Origin: JBHHWH01 sp046756405 | GTDB taxonomy: Bacteria; Actinomycetota; Acidimicrobiia; Spongiisociales; ZC4RG35 | Length of the DNA stretch: 19,481 nt | NCBI GenBank assembly: GCA_046756405.1 | Contig: JBHHWH010000048.1 | Span: forward strand, 1 to 19,481 | Reading direction: 5' to 3' | In this document: one piece after another, positions 13,622 to 19,481 of the stretch | Numbering within the stretch: the first letter of the stretch is position 1 | Layout of the letters: the number at the start of each line of letters is the position of its first letter | Notes under the pieces: generated by a model | Seen by the model: the letters and a program-made list of their open reading frames with translations, nothing else | What the model was told of the DNA's origin: nothing | Databases searched by the model: none | Program-made: the position numbers and the translations under genes

Positions 13622-14608
13622 CTATGCCCTGACCTCCTGGCGGAGGAACGAGACATAGGCGATGGCGAAGATGACCACCGTTGCTGCTACCAGACCGACG
13701 ATCTGGGCCCACACCAGCAGGATGCTCTGGGGCACGGTCAGCTCGGAGACGATCGCCTGGTCGAGCTGGGCCAGGGTCACCAGCCCAACCGTTCTCACCT
13801 CTGGATTGAGGAGTGCGCTCGAAGCTTCCTCGAACAGGGTGATCGGCGACAGACGGGACAGAGCTAGCTCCGTCTCCACGTTGGCGATCTGCGTCTGCGG
13901 GTCGGCCGCAGAGACCGGGCTGATCACATCGGCGGCAAGCTGGGCGAGCAGGGTGCCGAACAGGGCGAGGACCAGCCACAGGGCGATGGCGATCAGCGCC
14001 GAGGTCGAAGCCCGGCGCACCAGCACGGAACACAGTGTGGCGAAGGCCAGCCACACCCCCACATACAGGATGCCCGCCACCAGCCACACCAGGATCCGCA
14101 CTACTTCGGCGGCACTTGGGGTGATCCCGAGCATGAATATCCCCAAGCCGGCAACGACGGCGGTGACAACTACCAGGGTCAGCCCGACCACGCCCAGGCC
14201 AGCGACGAATTTGCCGTTGATCACGTCATCACGGTGGATCGGCTGGGATACCAGTCGCGGCAAGGTCCCCTGGCTCCGCTCACCGTTGACGGCATCGAAG
14301 CCGTAGGCGATCCCCAACACCGGAGCCAGGAACCCGAAGAAGGTGAGGAAGCTCAGGGGGATCGGGTCGGCCTGGACGGTGAACAGCTTCAGAAACAGGG
14401 AGTTGGCCTCCGTTGCCACCGGGGCCACGTCCCGTAGGGCGTCGGCCGCGGAGTAGACCGTCCCCACCGCCACCAGGCTGAGGATCACCAGAAGCGCGAC
14501 GAACCGCACCGAGAGGATGTGGTCGGCGAACTCCTTACGGGCGATGACCATCCATCCCGGGCGCCGGCGCACCCAAGGCTGGAAGGTGGTCTCGACGGGG
14601 GCCGTCAT
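13622..14608 (-). CDS. ABC-2 type transporter permease (NosY-like)
   Basis: A 328-residue membrane protein with about six hydrophobic segments. The N-terminus (WMVIARKEFADHILSVRFVALL) and the block YGFDAVNGERSQGTLPRLVSQPIHRDDVINGKFV are the hallmark of ABC-2 permeases of the NosY-like, gene-neighbour-of-ATPase type. A long extracytoplasmic loop follows the first segment. Substrate unknown. I use the ATG at 14608, which overlaps the TGA of the ATPase by 4 bases (ATGA) with GAGGTGAAGG just upstream; the 48 codons open before it are inside the ATPase gene and are not membrane-like. It is the last gene of the NEW3-ATPase-permease unit, and the 19-bp hairpin follows it. Confidence 0.87.
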   Translation of the reverse strand: MTAPVETTFQPWVRRRPGWMVIARKEFADHILSVRFVALLVILSLVAVGTVYSAADALRDVAPVATEANSLFLKLFTVQADPIPLSFLTFFGFLAPVLGIAYGFDAVNGERSQGTLPRLVSQPIHRDDVINGKFVAGLGVVGLTLVVVTAVVAGLGIFMLGITPSAAEVVRILVWLVAGILYVGVWLAFATLCSVLVRRASTSALIAIALWLVLALFGTLLAQLAADVISPVSAADPQTQIANVETELALSRLSPITLFEEASSALLNPEVRTVGLVTLAQLDQAIVSELTVPQSILLVWAQIVGLVAATVVIFAIAYVSFLRQEVRA

Positions 14609-15561
14609 GCCTTCACCTCCTCTCTGAAGTAGCGGCGGTATATCTGGTCCAAGTCGGCGTTGAGGTCCCGCAGCTCCAACACCGTCAGGTTGGCACTCAC
14701 CAGCGCCGGCAGAAGCCTCCGGGCGTCGGTGCTGGGTACGGTGATGCGCCACTTCCCGGGCGACACCTCCTCGGCCTCCACCCCCTCGGTGTCGAAACCG
14801 TCCCGCAACGCTGCTAGCACCCTGTCCTCCGGGCCGTCGAGGCGCAGCTCGAAGCGTGACCTGCCGTCGGCGAGCCTTGAGGCCAGTTCGGGGGCAGTCC
14901 CCTCAGCGATGATGCGCCCTTCGACGAAGATGGCTATCCGGTCGCAGACCTGCTGCACCTGATGGAGGAGGTGGCTGGACAGCAACACGGCACGCCCGTC
15001 GCGGACTGCCAGCTTGCGGATCATCTCTTGCATCTCAGCCACGCCCTGAGGGTCGATGGAGGCGGTGGGCTCGTCGAGGATCACCACCTTCGGATCCTTC
15101 AACAGCGCATCGGCCACGCCGAGACGCTGCTTCATGCCCCTCGAGTAGGCACCCACAGGAAGGTCGGCGGTGTCGGCGAGCCCGACTTCTTCTAAGCGTT
15201 CTTCGATGCGGTTCTCGGCCTCATCCCGAGGAAGTTCGTTGAGCGCCGCGGTGTAACGGAGGTTCTGGCGGCCGGTCATGTCCTCATAGAACCCCACGGT
15301 GTCGGGCAGATAGCCCACCTGGCGTTTCACCGCCAGGGGGGTGCGGGTGGGGTCGAGGCCCCCTACCCGCACCTTCCCGGAGGTGGGCTCGGTCAGGCCG
15401 AGCACCATCAAGATGGTGGTGGTCTTCCCGGCCCCGTTGGGACCGAGGAGACCGAACACCTCACCGGCAGAGATCGATAGGTCGATACCGTCGACGGCCA
15501 CCCGATCCCCGTACCTCTTGGTGAGACCGCGGGTCTCAATGAGAACCCGCCTATCGGCCAT
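14605..15561 (-). CDS. ABC transporter ATPase partnered with an ABC-2 permease
   Basis: A 318-residue ATPase. Walker A is GPNGAGKT (40-47), the signature YSRGMKQR (139-146), Walker B VVILDEP (159-165), and the switch histidine is H197 (SSHLLHQV). VGYLPDTVGFYEDMTGRQNL and the C-terminal region after residue 215 (EGTAPELASRL, then a small domain ending in LNADLDQIYRRYFREEVKA) are typical of the CcmA/NatA-like ATPases that work with ABC-2 permeases. AGGAGG lies 8 bases before the ATG at 15561, which decides the start; the GTG at 15570 overlaps the upstream TGA but has no spacing from the Shine-Dalgarno. Co-transcribed with the NEW3 protein before it and the permease after it. Confidence 0.9.
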   Translation of the reverse strand: MADRRVLIETRGLTKRYGDRVAVDGIDLSISAGEVFGLLGPNGAGKTTTILMVLGLTEPTSGKVRVGGLDPTRTPLAVKRQVGYLPDTVGFYEDMTGRQNLRYTAALNELPRDEAENRIEERLEEVGLADTADLPVGAYSRGMKQRLGVADALLKDPKVVILDEPTASIDPQGVAEMQEMIRKLAVRDGRAVLLSSHLLHQVQQVCDRIAIFVEGRIIAEGTAPELASRLADGRSRFELRLDGPEDRVLAALRDGFDTEGVEAEEVSPGKWRITVPSTDARRLLPALVSANLTVLELRDLNADLDQIYRRYFREEVKA

Positions 15562-15566
15562 GGCTG

Positions 15567-16745
15567 TCACCTCCTCCCGAACTGGCGGAAGACCAGGGTG
15601 AGGACACCCAAGGCCACGACGATGATCCCCACGCCGACGAGACCCCAGACCGCTGAAGTCTTGACGGTCGTCCGGATCTCGACCCGGTCGGTCACCTCGG
15701 CGGTGCGGGCAGTGACTCTCATCCGGTAGTCACCGGCGATGGCGTTCTCGGCGGGGGTCACGGTCACGGTCACCTGGACGCTGTCCCCGGGCTCGATGAT
15801 GTCCATCTCCTCCGGCGAGAAGGTGACATCCCACCCGCGGGGCGGGATGCCGCTCAGCTGCACGTTCCGCAGCGGAGCCGTGCCCTGGTTGACCACACTG
15901 AGGGTCATCTCGGTGCTCTTGCCGGCCTCTACCTCCAGGTTCAGCCGCTCGTCGGGAGTGACCAGGGCGATGTCGAAGCTCCCGCTGATCTCCACCGCCA
16001 GCTCTTGGGTGACCGTCTTGCCACCGCCGGAGACGGTAACCAGGATCGGGTAGGTGCCGGCGGGAGCAAAGTCGGGCGGATCGACGCTGACAGAGATACG
16101 CCGGGAGTCACCTCCGCCCAGGGTCAGAGTGGACGCTCGCTGCTGACCCGAAGGCCGCACCTCGACGATCCACCCCGGAGGCCCCTGCCCTTCGAGGCCG
16201 AACTGGATCTCATCGGGGGTGTCGTTCTCCAGCTCCAAGGAGAACGAGAACGAGGTGTCCGAGGGGCCGCTAAGCACCGGGAAGTCGGCGGTGAGGAACA
16301 CCCCACCTCCCACCGCTTCGGAAACGGTCACGCTGAAGTCGAGGCGATCGCTACCGGACTCGCCTTCGGCGATCACCGCGAAGTCGTAGGTCCCTTTGGC
16401 GGCGTCGGTGGGCACATCCACCTCGAGGCGGAGCCGCTGGTTCACCTCGGAGCTGATGAGAATCCGGTCGACGATGAAGCCGCCGCCGCGAAGGTTGGCG
16501 GTCCAGCCGTCGGGGACGCCGACCACCGACAGGGCCACCACATCCCCCTCGGGGCCGGTGACCTCCAGGTCGAAGTCGGCGGTCTCCCCCGGCTCGACGG
16601 ACACCCCTAGATAGGGGCTGTGCAGCCTCACCTCGCTGGGCGAAGTGGCTCCTGGGTCCTCCTGTGCCAGGGCTACGGCGGGTAACACCAGGGTTCCCGC
16701 CACTAGCAACGACAGCAGTGCGATCAGGGTATGGCGGTTACGCAT
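15567..16745 (-). CDS. Secreted, membrane-anchored NEW3-domain protein of the ABC operon
   Basis: A 392-residue exported protein. Residues 1-27 are a signal peptide (MRNRHTLIALLSLLVAG, cleavage probably after ALA). The body is three or more Ig-like beta-sandwich repeats of the NEW3/NPCBM-associated kind (COG1470-like): DLEVTGPEGDVVALSVVG-type, SLELENDTPDEIQFGLEG-type and LSVVNQGTAPLRNVQLSG-type strands, each with a GYPGGW-like GWTANL, GWIVEV or GWDVTF turn. A C-terminal segment (VWGLVGVGIIVVALGVLTLV) anchors it, leaving FRQFGRR inside. It probably works outside the membrane with the ATPase and permease encoded next; the substrate is unknown. Start: the ATG at 16745 is 9 bases after GGAGGAG; an ATG at 16763 would add six residues. 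The divergent hydrolase starts 105 bases away. Confidence 0.82.
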   Translation of the reverse strand: MRNRHTLIALLSLLVAGTLVLPAVALAQEDPGATSPSEVRLHSPYLGVSVEPGETADFDLEVTGPEGDVVALSVVGVPDGWTANLRGGGFIVDRILISSEVNQRLRLEVDVPTDAAKGTYDFAVIAEGESGSDRLDFSVTVSEAVGGGVFLTADFPVLSGPSDTSFSFSLELENDTPDEIQFGLEGQGPPGWIVEVRPSGQQRASTLTLGGGDSRRISVSVDPPDFAPAGTYPILVTVSGGGKTVTQELAVEISGSFDIALVTPDERLNLEVEAGKSTEMTLSVVNQGTAPLRNVQLSGIPPRGWDVTFSPEEMDIIEPGDSVQVTVTVTPAENAIAGDYRMRVTARTAEVTDRVEIRTTVKTSAVWGLVGVGIIVVALGVLTLVFRQFGRR

Positions 16746-16794
16746 TTCGGCGGACTCCTCCATTTCCTGGGTTGTGATTCGAACGTCGTAATCT

Positions 16795-16836
16795 ATAGCA
16801 CAGCTAGCAATAAATATGACATAAGTATTGTGCTAT
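16795..16836. promoter_or_regulatory. AT-rich divergent promoter region with nested inverted repeats
   Basis: The 104-base gap between the divergent NEW3 and hydrolase genes contains the only clearly AT-rich island of the window. Outer arms ATAGCACA (16795-16802) and TGTGCTAT (16829-16836) pair perfectly. Inside, a second dyad centred at 16819 pairs CAATA (16808-16812) with TATTG (16826-16830) and TATG (16815-16818) with CATA (16820-16823). TATAGA on the - strand could serve as a -10 for the NEW3 operon. The two dyads share bases on the right, so they are alternative structures or two overlapping operators. The regulator is unknown. Confidence 0.5.
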
Positions 16837-16849
16837 TTGGAGGCCAGAA

Positions 16850-17479
16850 ATGAAGGCCGAAGAAGTCGTGGTGCCCGCCGGAAGCGTCGGTCTTCCCGGG
16901 TTTCTCACCCGCCCCGAAGGGGGCCAAGGCATTGTAGTTTTTGCCCACGGAAGCGGGAGCAGCCGGCACAGCCCCCGCAACCGCTTCGTGGCCGACGCCC
17001 TCCACGGGGCAGGTCTGGGAACCCTCCTCTTCGACCTGCTGACCCCGGTCGAGGAGCGGGACCGATCCAACGTCTTCGACATTCCCCTCCTCGGCTCGCG
17101 TCTCGCCGCGGCTACGGACTGGATCCATCGGACCGTGCCCGACACTCCCCTAGGGTTTTTCGGGGCTAGCACCGGTGCCGGGGCTGCCCTCTGGGCGGCA
17201 GCGGAACCTGAGGTGGAGGTGGCAGCGGTGGTCTCCCGGGGCGGCCGCCCCGACCTGGCAGCCGAACGCCTACCCCTGGTCAAAGCACCCACCCTGCTGA
17301 TCGTGGGAGGCCGGGACACGGTGGTGGTGGAGCTAAACCGCCGCGCCCTGGAACAGCTCGACTGTGAACGGCGCCTGGAGCTGGTTCCCGGGGCCACCCA
17401 CCTGTTCGAGGAGCCAGGAGCCCTGGAGGAGGTGGCCCGCCTGGCCCGGGACTGGTTCGTCGACCACCTCACCACCTGA
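16850..17479 (+). CDS. Alpha/beta hydrolase of the dienelactone hydrolase-like group
   Basis: A 209-residue cytoplasmic alpha/beta hydrolase. The catalytic triad by pattern is S108 in GASTGAG, D156 in VGGRDTVV and H184 in GATHLFEE. The oxyanion region HGSGSSRHSPRN (33-44) is typical of the dienelactone hydrolase-like proteins of high-GC bacteria. No signal peptide. The substrate is unknown; esterase or lactonase activity is likely. GGAGG lies 6-7 bases before the ATG, a clean start. Upstream is the AT-rich region with inverted repeats, shared with the divergent NEW3 operon. Its 3' end overlaps the 3' end of the CapA-family gene by 11 bases, tail to tail. Confidence 0.85.
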   Translation: MKAEEVVVPAGSVGLPGFLTRPEGGQGIVVFAHGSGSSRHSPRNRFVADALHGAGLGTLLFDLLTPVEERDRSNVFDIPLLGSRLAAATDWIHRTVPDTPLGFFGASTGAGAALWAAAEPEVEVAAVVSRGGRPDLAAERLPLVKAPTLLIVGGRDTVVVELNRRALEQLDCERRLELVPGATHLFEEPGALEEVARLARDWFVDHLTT

Positions 17480-18560
17480 GGACCAGCCGTCCCCCTTCCT
17501 CCTCGACTGTGGTCCCAAACTGCGTGCCCTCGCGGGTGAGGGTCGCTGCCAGCCACCGGCGGTCCTCTCGGCCGGCCATGGTGAGCCGGAACCGGAGCCT
17601 CCTTACCGGGACCACCTCCAGCCGGTCGAGCAGGCTGTCCGACAGCTCCACCCTGTAGACCAGCCCCAGGTCAGGCCGGTACTCCTCGTGGCCGCTGATC
17701 CCCTCGTAGTCGTTAATCAGATCGCCGCAGCCATAGAGGATGGGCCGCCCCCGATGAACCTCGATCGCCAAGGGATGATGAGAGGAGTGGCCGTGGACGA
17801 CGTCTACTCCCGCCTCGTCGATCAGAGCGCGGGCGAAGCGGCGATGGGAGGCGGGGATCCGGTGTCCCCAGTTGGGCCCCCAATGGACCGACGCCACCAC
17901 CAGATCATCTGGAGTCTTAAGAGATCCAAGGCAGGCCGCGAGGCGCTCCACCTCGCCCGCAGAGAGCCTGGTGAGGGCCACCCCAGGACGAGCGGGTCCC
18001 GCCTCCCACGCGTCGGGGATACCACTGCTGGTCGAGCCCAGGCCCACCACTATCACCCGTTCCCCTTCACCGGTGTCGAGGACCGCCGGGGCGGTCGCCT
18101 CGGCGTGGTCGCGCCCGGCACCGCAGCAGGCGATCCCGGCGCCAGCAAGGTTCTCCAGGGTGTCATCCAGGCCCGGGTAGGACCAGTCGAGGACGTGGTT
18201 GTTGGCCAGGACGCAGCAGTCGATGCCAGCGGCGGTCAGGCAGTAGAGGTTGGCCGGGTTCATCCGGTAGTGGATGCCCTTCTGCGGCCAGGGCTCACCT
18301 CGGTCGGTGACCGCTGTCTCCAGGTTGATGATCCGCACCGTCGCCTCTCCCATGACGTCCAGGGCCTCTCCCCAGAGGTACGGGCCGTCTACCCGCCGGG
18401 GAATGGGGCCGTTGCGTCGTTCGGCCAACGCCACGTACTCCACAGCGGAGCGGACCCACGGCTCGTAGAGGACCGGGTCGCAGGGATGGGCCAGGATCTG
18501 GTCGATGCCCCGGCCGCACATCACGTCTCCGGTGAGGGCCAGGGTCAGGCTCGAGCCCAT
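17469..18560 (-). CDS. CapA-family protein (PGA_cap metallophosphatase-like fold)
   Basis: A 363-residue protein of the CapA/PgsA family, calcineurin-like metallophosphatase fold, named after poly-gamma-glutamate capsule synthesis. Motifs in order: TGDVMCGRGID (D12), IINLETAVT (E81), LANNHVLDW (N120-H122), SVHWGPNWG (H226) and VHGHSSHHPLAIEV (H257, H259). I see no signal peptide or membrane anchor, unlike the capsule proteins of Bacillus, and no other capsule genes are near, so a capsule role is doubtful. Start: the ATG at 18560 has GGAGG 5 bases upstream; a GTG at 18566 overlaps that Shine-Dalgarno. It faces the archease gene across 53 bases and overlaps the alpha/beta hydrolase end by 11 bases. 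Confidence 0.87.
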   Translation of the reverse strand: MGSSLTLALTGDVMCGRGIDQILAHPCDPVLYEPWVRSAVEYVALAERRNGPIPRRVDGPYLWGEALDVMGEATVRIINLETAVTDRGEPWPQKGIHYRMNPANLYCLTAAGIDCCVLANNHVLDWSYPGLDDTLENLAGAGIACCGAGRDHAEATAPAVLDTGEGERVIVVGLGSTSSGIPDAWEAGPARPGVALTRLSAGEVERLAACLGSLKTPDDLVVASVHWGPNWGHRIPASHRRFARALIDEAGVDVVHGHSSHHPLAIEVHRGRPILYGCGDLINDYEGISGHEEYRPDLGLVYRVELSDSLLDRLEVVPVRRLRFRLTMAGREDRRWLAATLTREGTQFGTTVEEEGGRLVLRW

Positions 18561-18613
18561 CTCCACCTCCGGCGGTCGCCTGTCCGCCCGCCGAACCTAC
18601 CATTCCGACTGCC

Positions 18614-19024
18614 GTGCCCTACCGAGTCCTCTCCCACACTGCGGATACGGGGGTGGAGGCCACGGCCTCCACGTTTCCTGAGCTGGTGGCCGAACTCGCC
18701 CGCGGCATGTTCGCCCTCATGGCGACGGTCGACCCCTGCCCCGACGATCATCCCCTGGAGGTGACCATCCCGGGCGGTCCGAGAGAAGATATGGTCTTCG
18801 ACGCCCTCGCTGAGCTTTTGTACCGGGCCGAAGTCGAGGACTTGATTCTCTGTGACATAGAGAGCGAGGAGTTGTCCGACGGGTCTCTTCGCATCAGCGC
18901 CAGAGGGGTGAGCACCAGGTCGGTGGAGCTGACCGGGCCGCCGGTCAAGGCGGTCACCTACCACGACCTCACCGTGAAGCACGCCGAAGGCGAATGGTTC
19001 GGGAGGGTGATCCTCGATGTCTGA
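18614..19024 (+). CDS. Archease, activator of the RtcB RNA ligase
   Basis: A 136-residue archease. The N-terminal YRVLSHTADTGVEA (family form HTADVG, with D11), a middle LAELLYRAEVEDLILCD, and the C-terminal block VKAVTYHDLTVKHAEGEWFGRVILDV (split, residues about 109-136, D135) cover the full family length. Archease speeds guanylylation of RtcB, giving multiple turnover in 3'-phosphate/5'-OH RNA ligation. The rtcB gene follows 44 bases downstream on the same strand, which confirms the role. The start is a GTG at 18614 without a Shine-Dalgarno; TACCAT 10 bases before it could be a -10 for a transcript with a very short leader. The 53-base gap to the CapA start holds no other feature that I can support. 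Confidence 0.9.
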   Translation: MPYRVLSHTADTGVEATASTFPELVAELARGMFALMATVDPCPDDHPLEVTIPGGPREDMVFDALAELLYRAEVEDLILCDIESEELSDGSLRISARGVSTRSVELTGPPVKAVTYHDLTVKHAEGEWFGRVILDV

Positions 19025-19068
19025 GCCGGCCCTGGACATTTCTCCCTCCGGCGCGGCAGACTAAAGGC

Positions 19069-19481
19069 ATGCAACCGAGAAGGGTCTCCGAGTTCGTCTG
19101 GGAGATCCCCCCCTCGGGGGGAATGCGGGTACCGGGGTGGATCTTCGCCTCGGAGGAGCTGATGGAGACGGTCCTGCGCGACCGGGCGACGGACCAGGTG
19201 GCCAACGTGGCCCATCTCCCCGGCATCGTCGAAGCCTCCTTCGCCATGCCCGACATCCACTGGGGATACGGGTTTCCCATCGGCGGGGTCGCCGCCACCA
19301 CCGTCGACGAGGGTGTCGTCTCCCCGGGAGGGGTCGGTTTCGACATCTGCTGTGGTGTACGTCTCCTCGCTTCCCGCTTCACCAAACAGGACTTTGTCGA
19401 CGATCGGACGGCGATCATGGCTGAGTTGGACCGCCGCATCCCCCGGGGTGCGGGCAAGGGTGCCATCGCCCCCGGACACCA
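19069..19481 (+). CDS. rtcB: RtcB RNA ligase, N-terminal part (runs off the window)
   Basis: About 137 codons, open to the last base, of a family near 400-480 residues. RtcB joins 2',3'-cyclic phosphate or 3'-phosphate ends to 5'-OH ends of RNA using GTP and Mn. Seen here: FAMPDIHWGYGFPIGGVAAT, then GGVGFDICCGVRLL, the first metal-binding motif (Asp and second Cys; archaeal and many bacterial enzymes read FDINCGVR, so Asn is Cys here), and GAGKGA near the window edge. The later histidines, including the guanylylated one, are outside the window. The ATG at 19069 is preceded by AAAGGC with short spacing. It is probably co-transcribed with archease. Confidence 0.93.
   Translation, partial: MQPRRVSEFVWEIPPSGGMRVPGWIFASEELMETVLRDRATDQVANVAHLPGIVEASFAMPDIHWGYGFPIGGVAATTVDEGVVSPGGVGFDICCGVRLLASRFTKQDFVDDRTAIMAELDRRIPRGAGKGAIAPGH

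Noticed and set aside
14609..14752. Upstream extension of the ABC-2 permease frame by 48 codons
   Set aside because: It lies inside the ATPase gene and is not membrane-like; the ATGA overlap with a good Shine-Dalgarno marks the start at 14608.
17364..18764. 466-codon open frame on the + strand across CapA
   Set aside because: It is antisense to the motif-complete CapA gene and runs into archease in another frame; its composition is shadow-like.
1..19481. tRNA, rRNA, riboswitch or integration sites
   Set aside because: The gaps are short (at most about 105 bases) and I saw no cloverleaf, rRNA-like or known riboswitch sequence; small RNAs without strong structure cannot be excluded by eye.

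Overview
The window is GC-rich bacterial DNA (about two thirds G+C by eye), densely packed and without rRNA, tRNA, transposase or CRISPR. Three things suggest a high-GC actinobacterium, perhaps an Acidimicrobiia-like lineage known from metagenomes. Many starts are GTG, TTG or ATG without a Shine-Dalgarno, two genes have a TACGAT element exactly 7 bases before the ATG (leaderless-type starts), and the gene families fit (AidB, CapA, NEW3-ABC, FakA/DegV). The lineage is an inference; no marker gene is present.

Left part (1-6870). The 3' third of a pyruvate:ferredoxin oxidoreductase overlaps by 4 bases a dihydroorotate-dehydrogenase-like FMN protein (+ strand). Facing it on the - strand is a cysteine synthase (CysM-like) fused to a rhodanese domain. 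Next comes a metal-uptake divergon of the ZnuABC type. The lipoprotein (znuA) and permease (znuB) run on the - strand. The Fur-family regulator (probably Zur) and the ATPase (znuC, with a His-rich tail) run on the + strand. Only 15 bases separate the two start codons, and a Zur/Fur-type palindrome lies across the znuA start.

Middle part (6872-16745). Everything is on the - strand. In transcription order: a three-gene unit (secreted, membrane-anchored NEW3-domain protein, ABC ATPase, ABC-2 permease); a perfect 19-bp-stem hairpin; a zinc alcohol dehydrogenase; a compact lipid module (short FakA-like DAK2 kinase, divergent PlsY acyltransferase, DegV/FakB-like fatty-acid carrier) whose members are 13 bases apart or overlap by 4; an unrecognised 288-residue protein; AidB; and a UlaG-like metallo-beta-lactamase-fold hydrolase.

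Right part (16746-19481). An AT-rich intergenic region with nested inverted repeats precedes an alpha/beta hydrolase (+), which overlaps tail to tail with a CapA-family protein (-). Divergent from CapA are archease and the 5' end of rtcB, an RNA ligase and its activator.

The most interesting system is the FakA(short)-PlsY-DegV module, which should convert free fatty acids to acyl-phosphate and pass them to glycerol-3-phosphate. It lacks the FakA C-terminal domain and has an altered PlsY motif 1. Next come the Zur-type divergon and the large hairpin before the alcohol dehydrogenase. No gene-free stretch exceeds about 105 bases.
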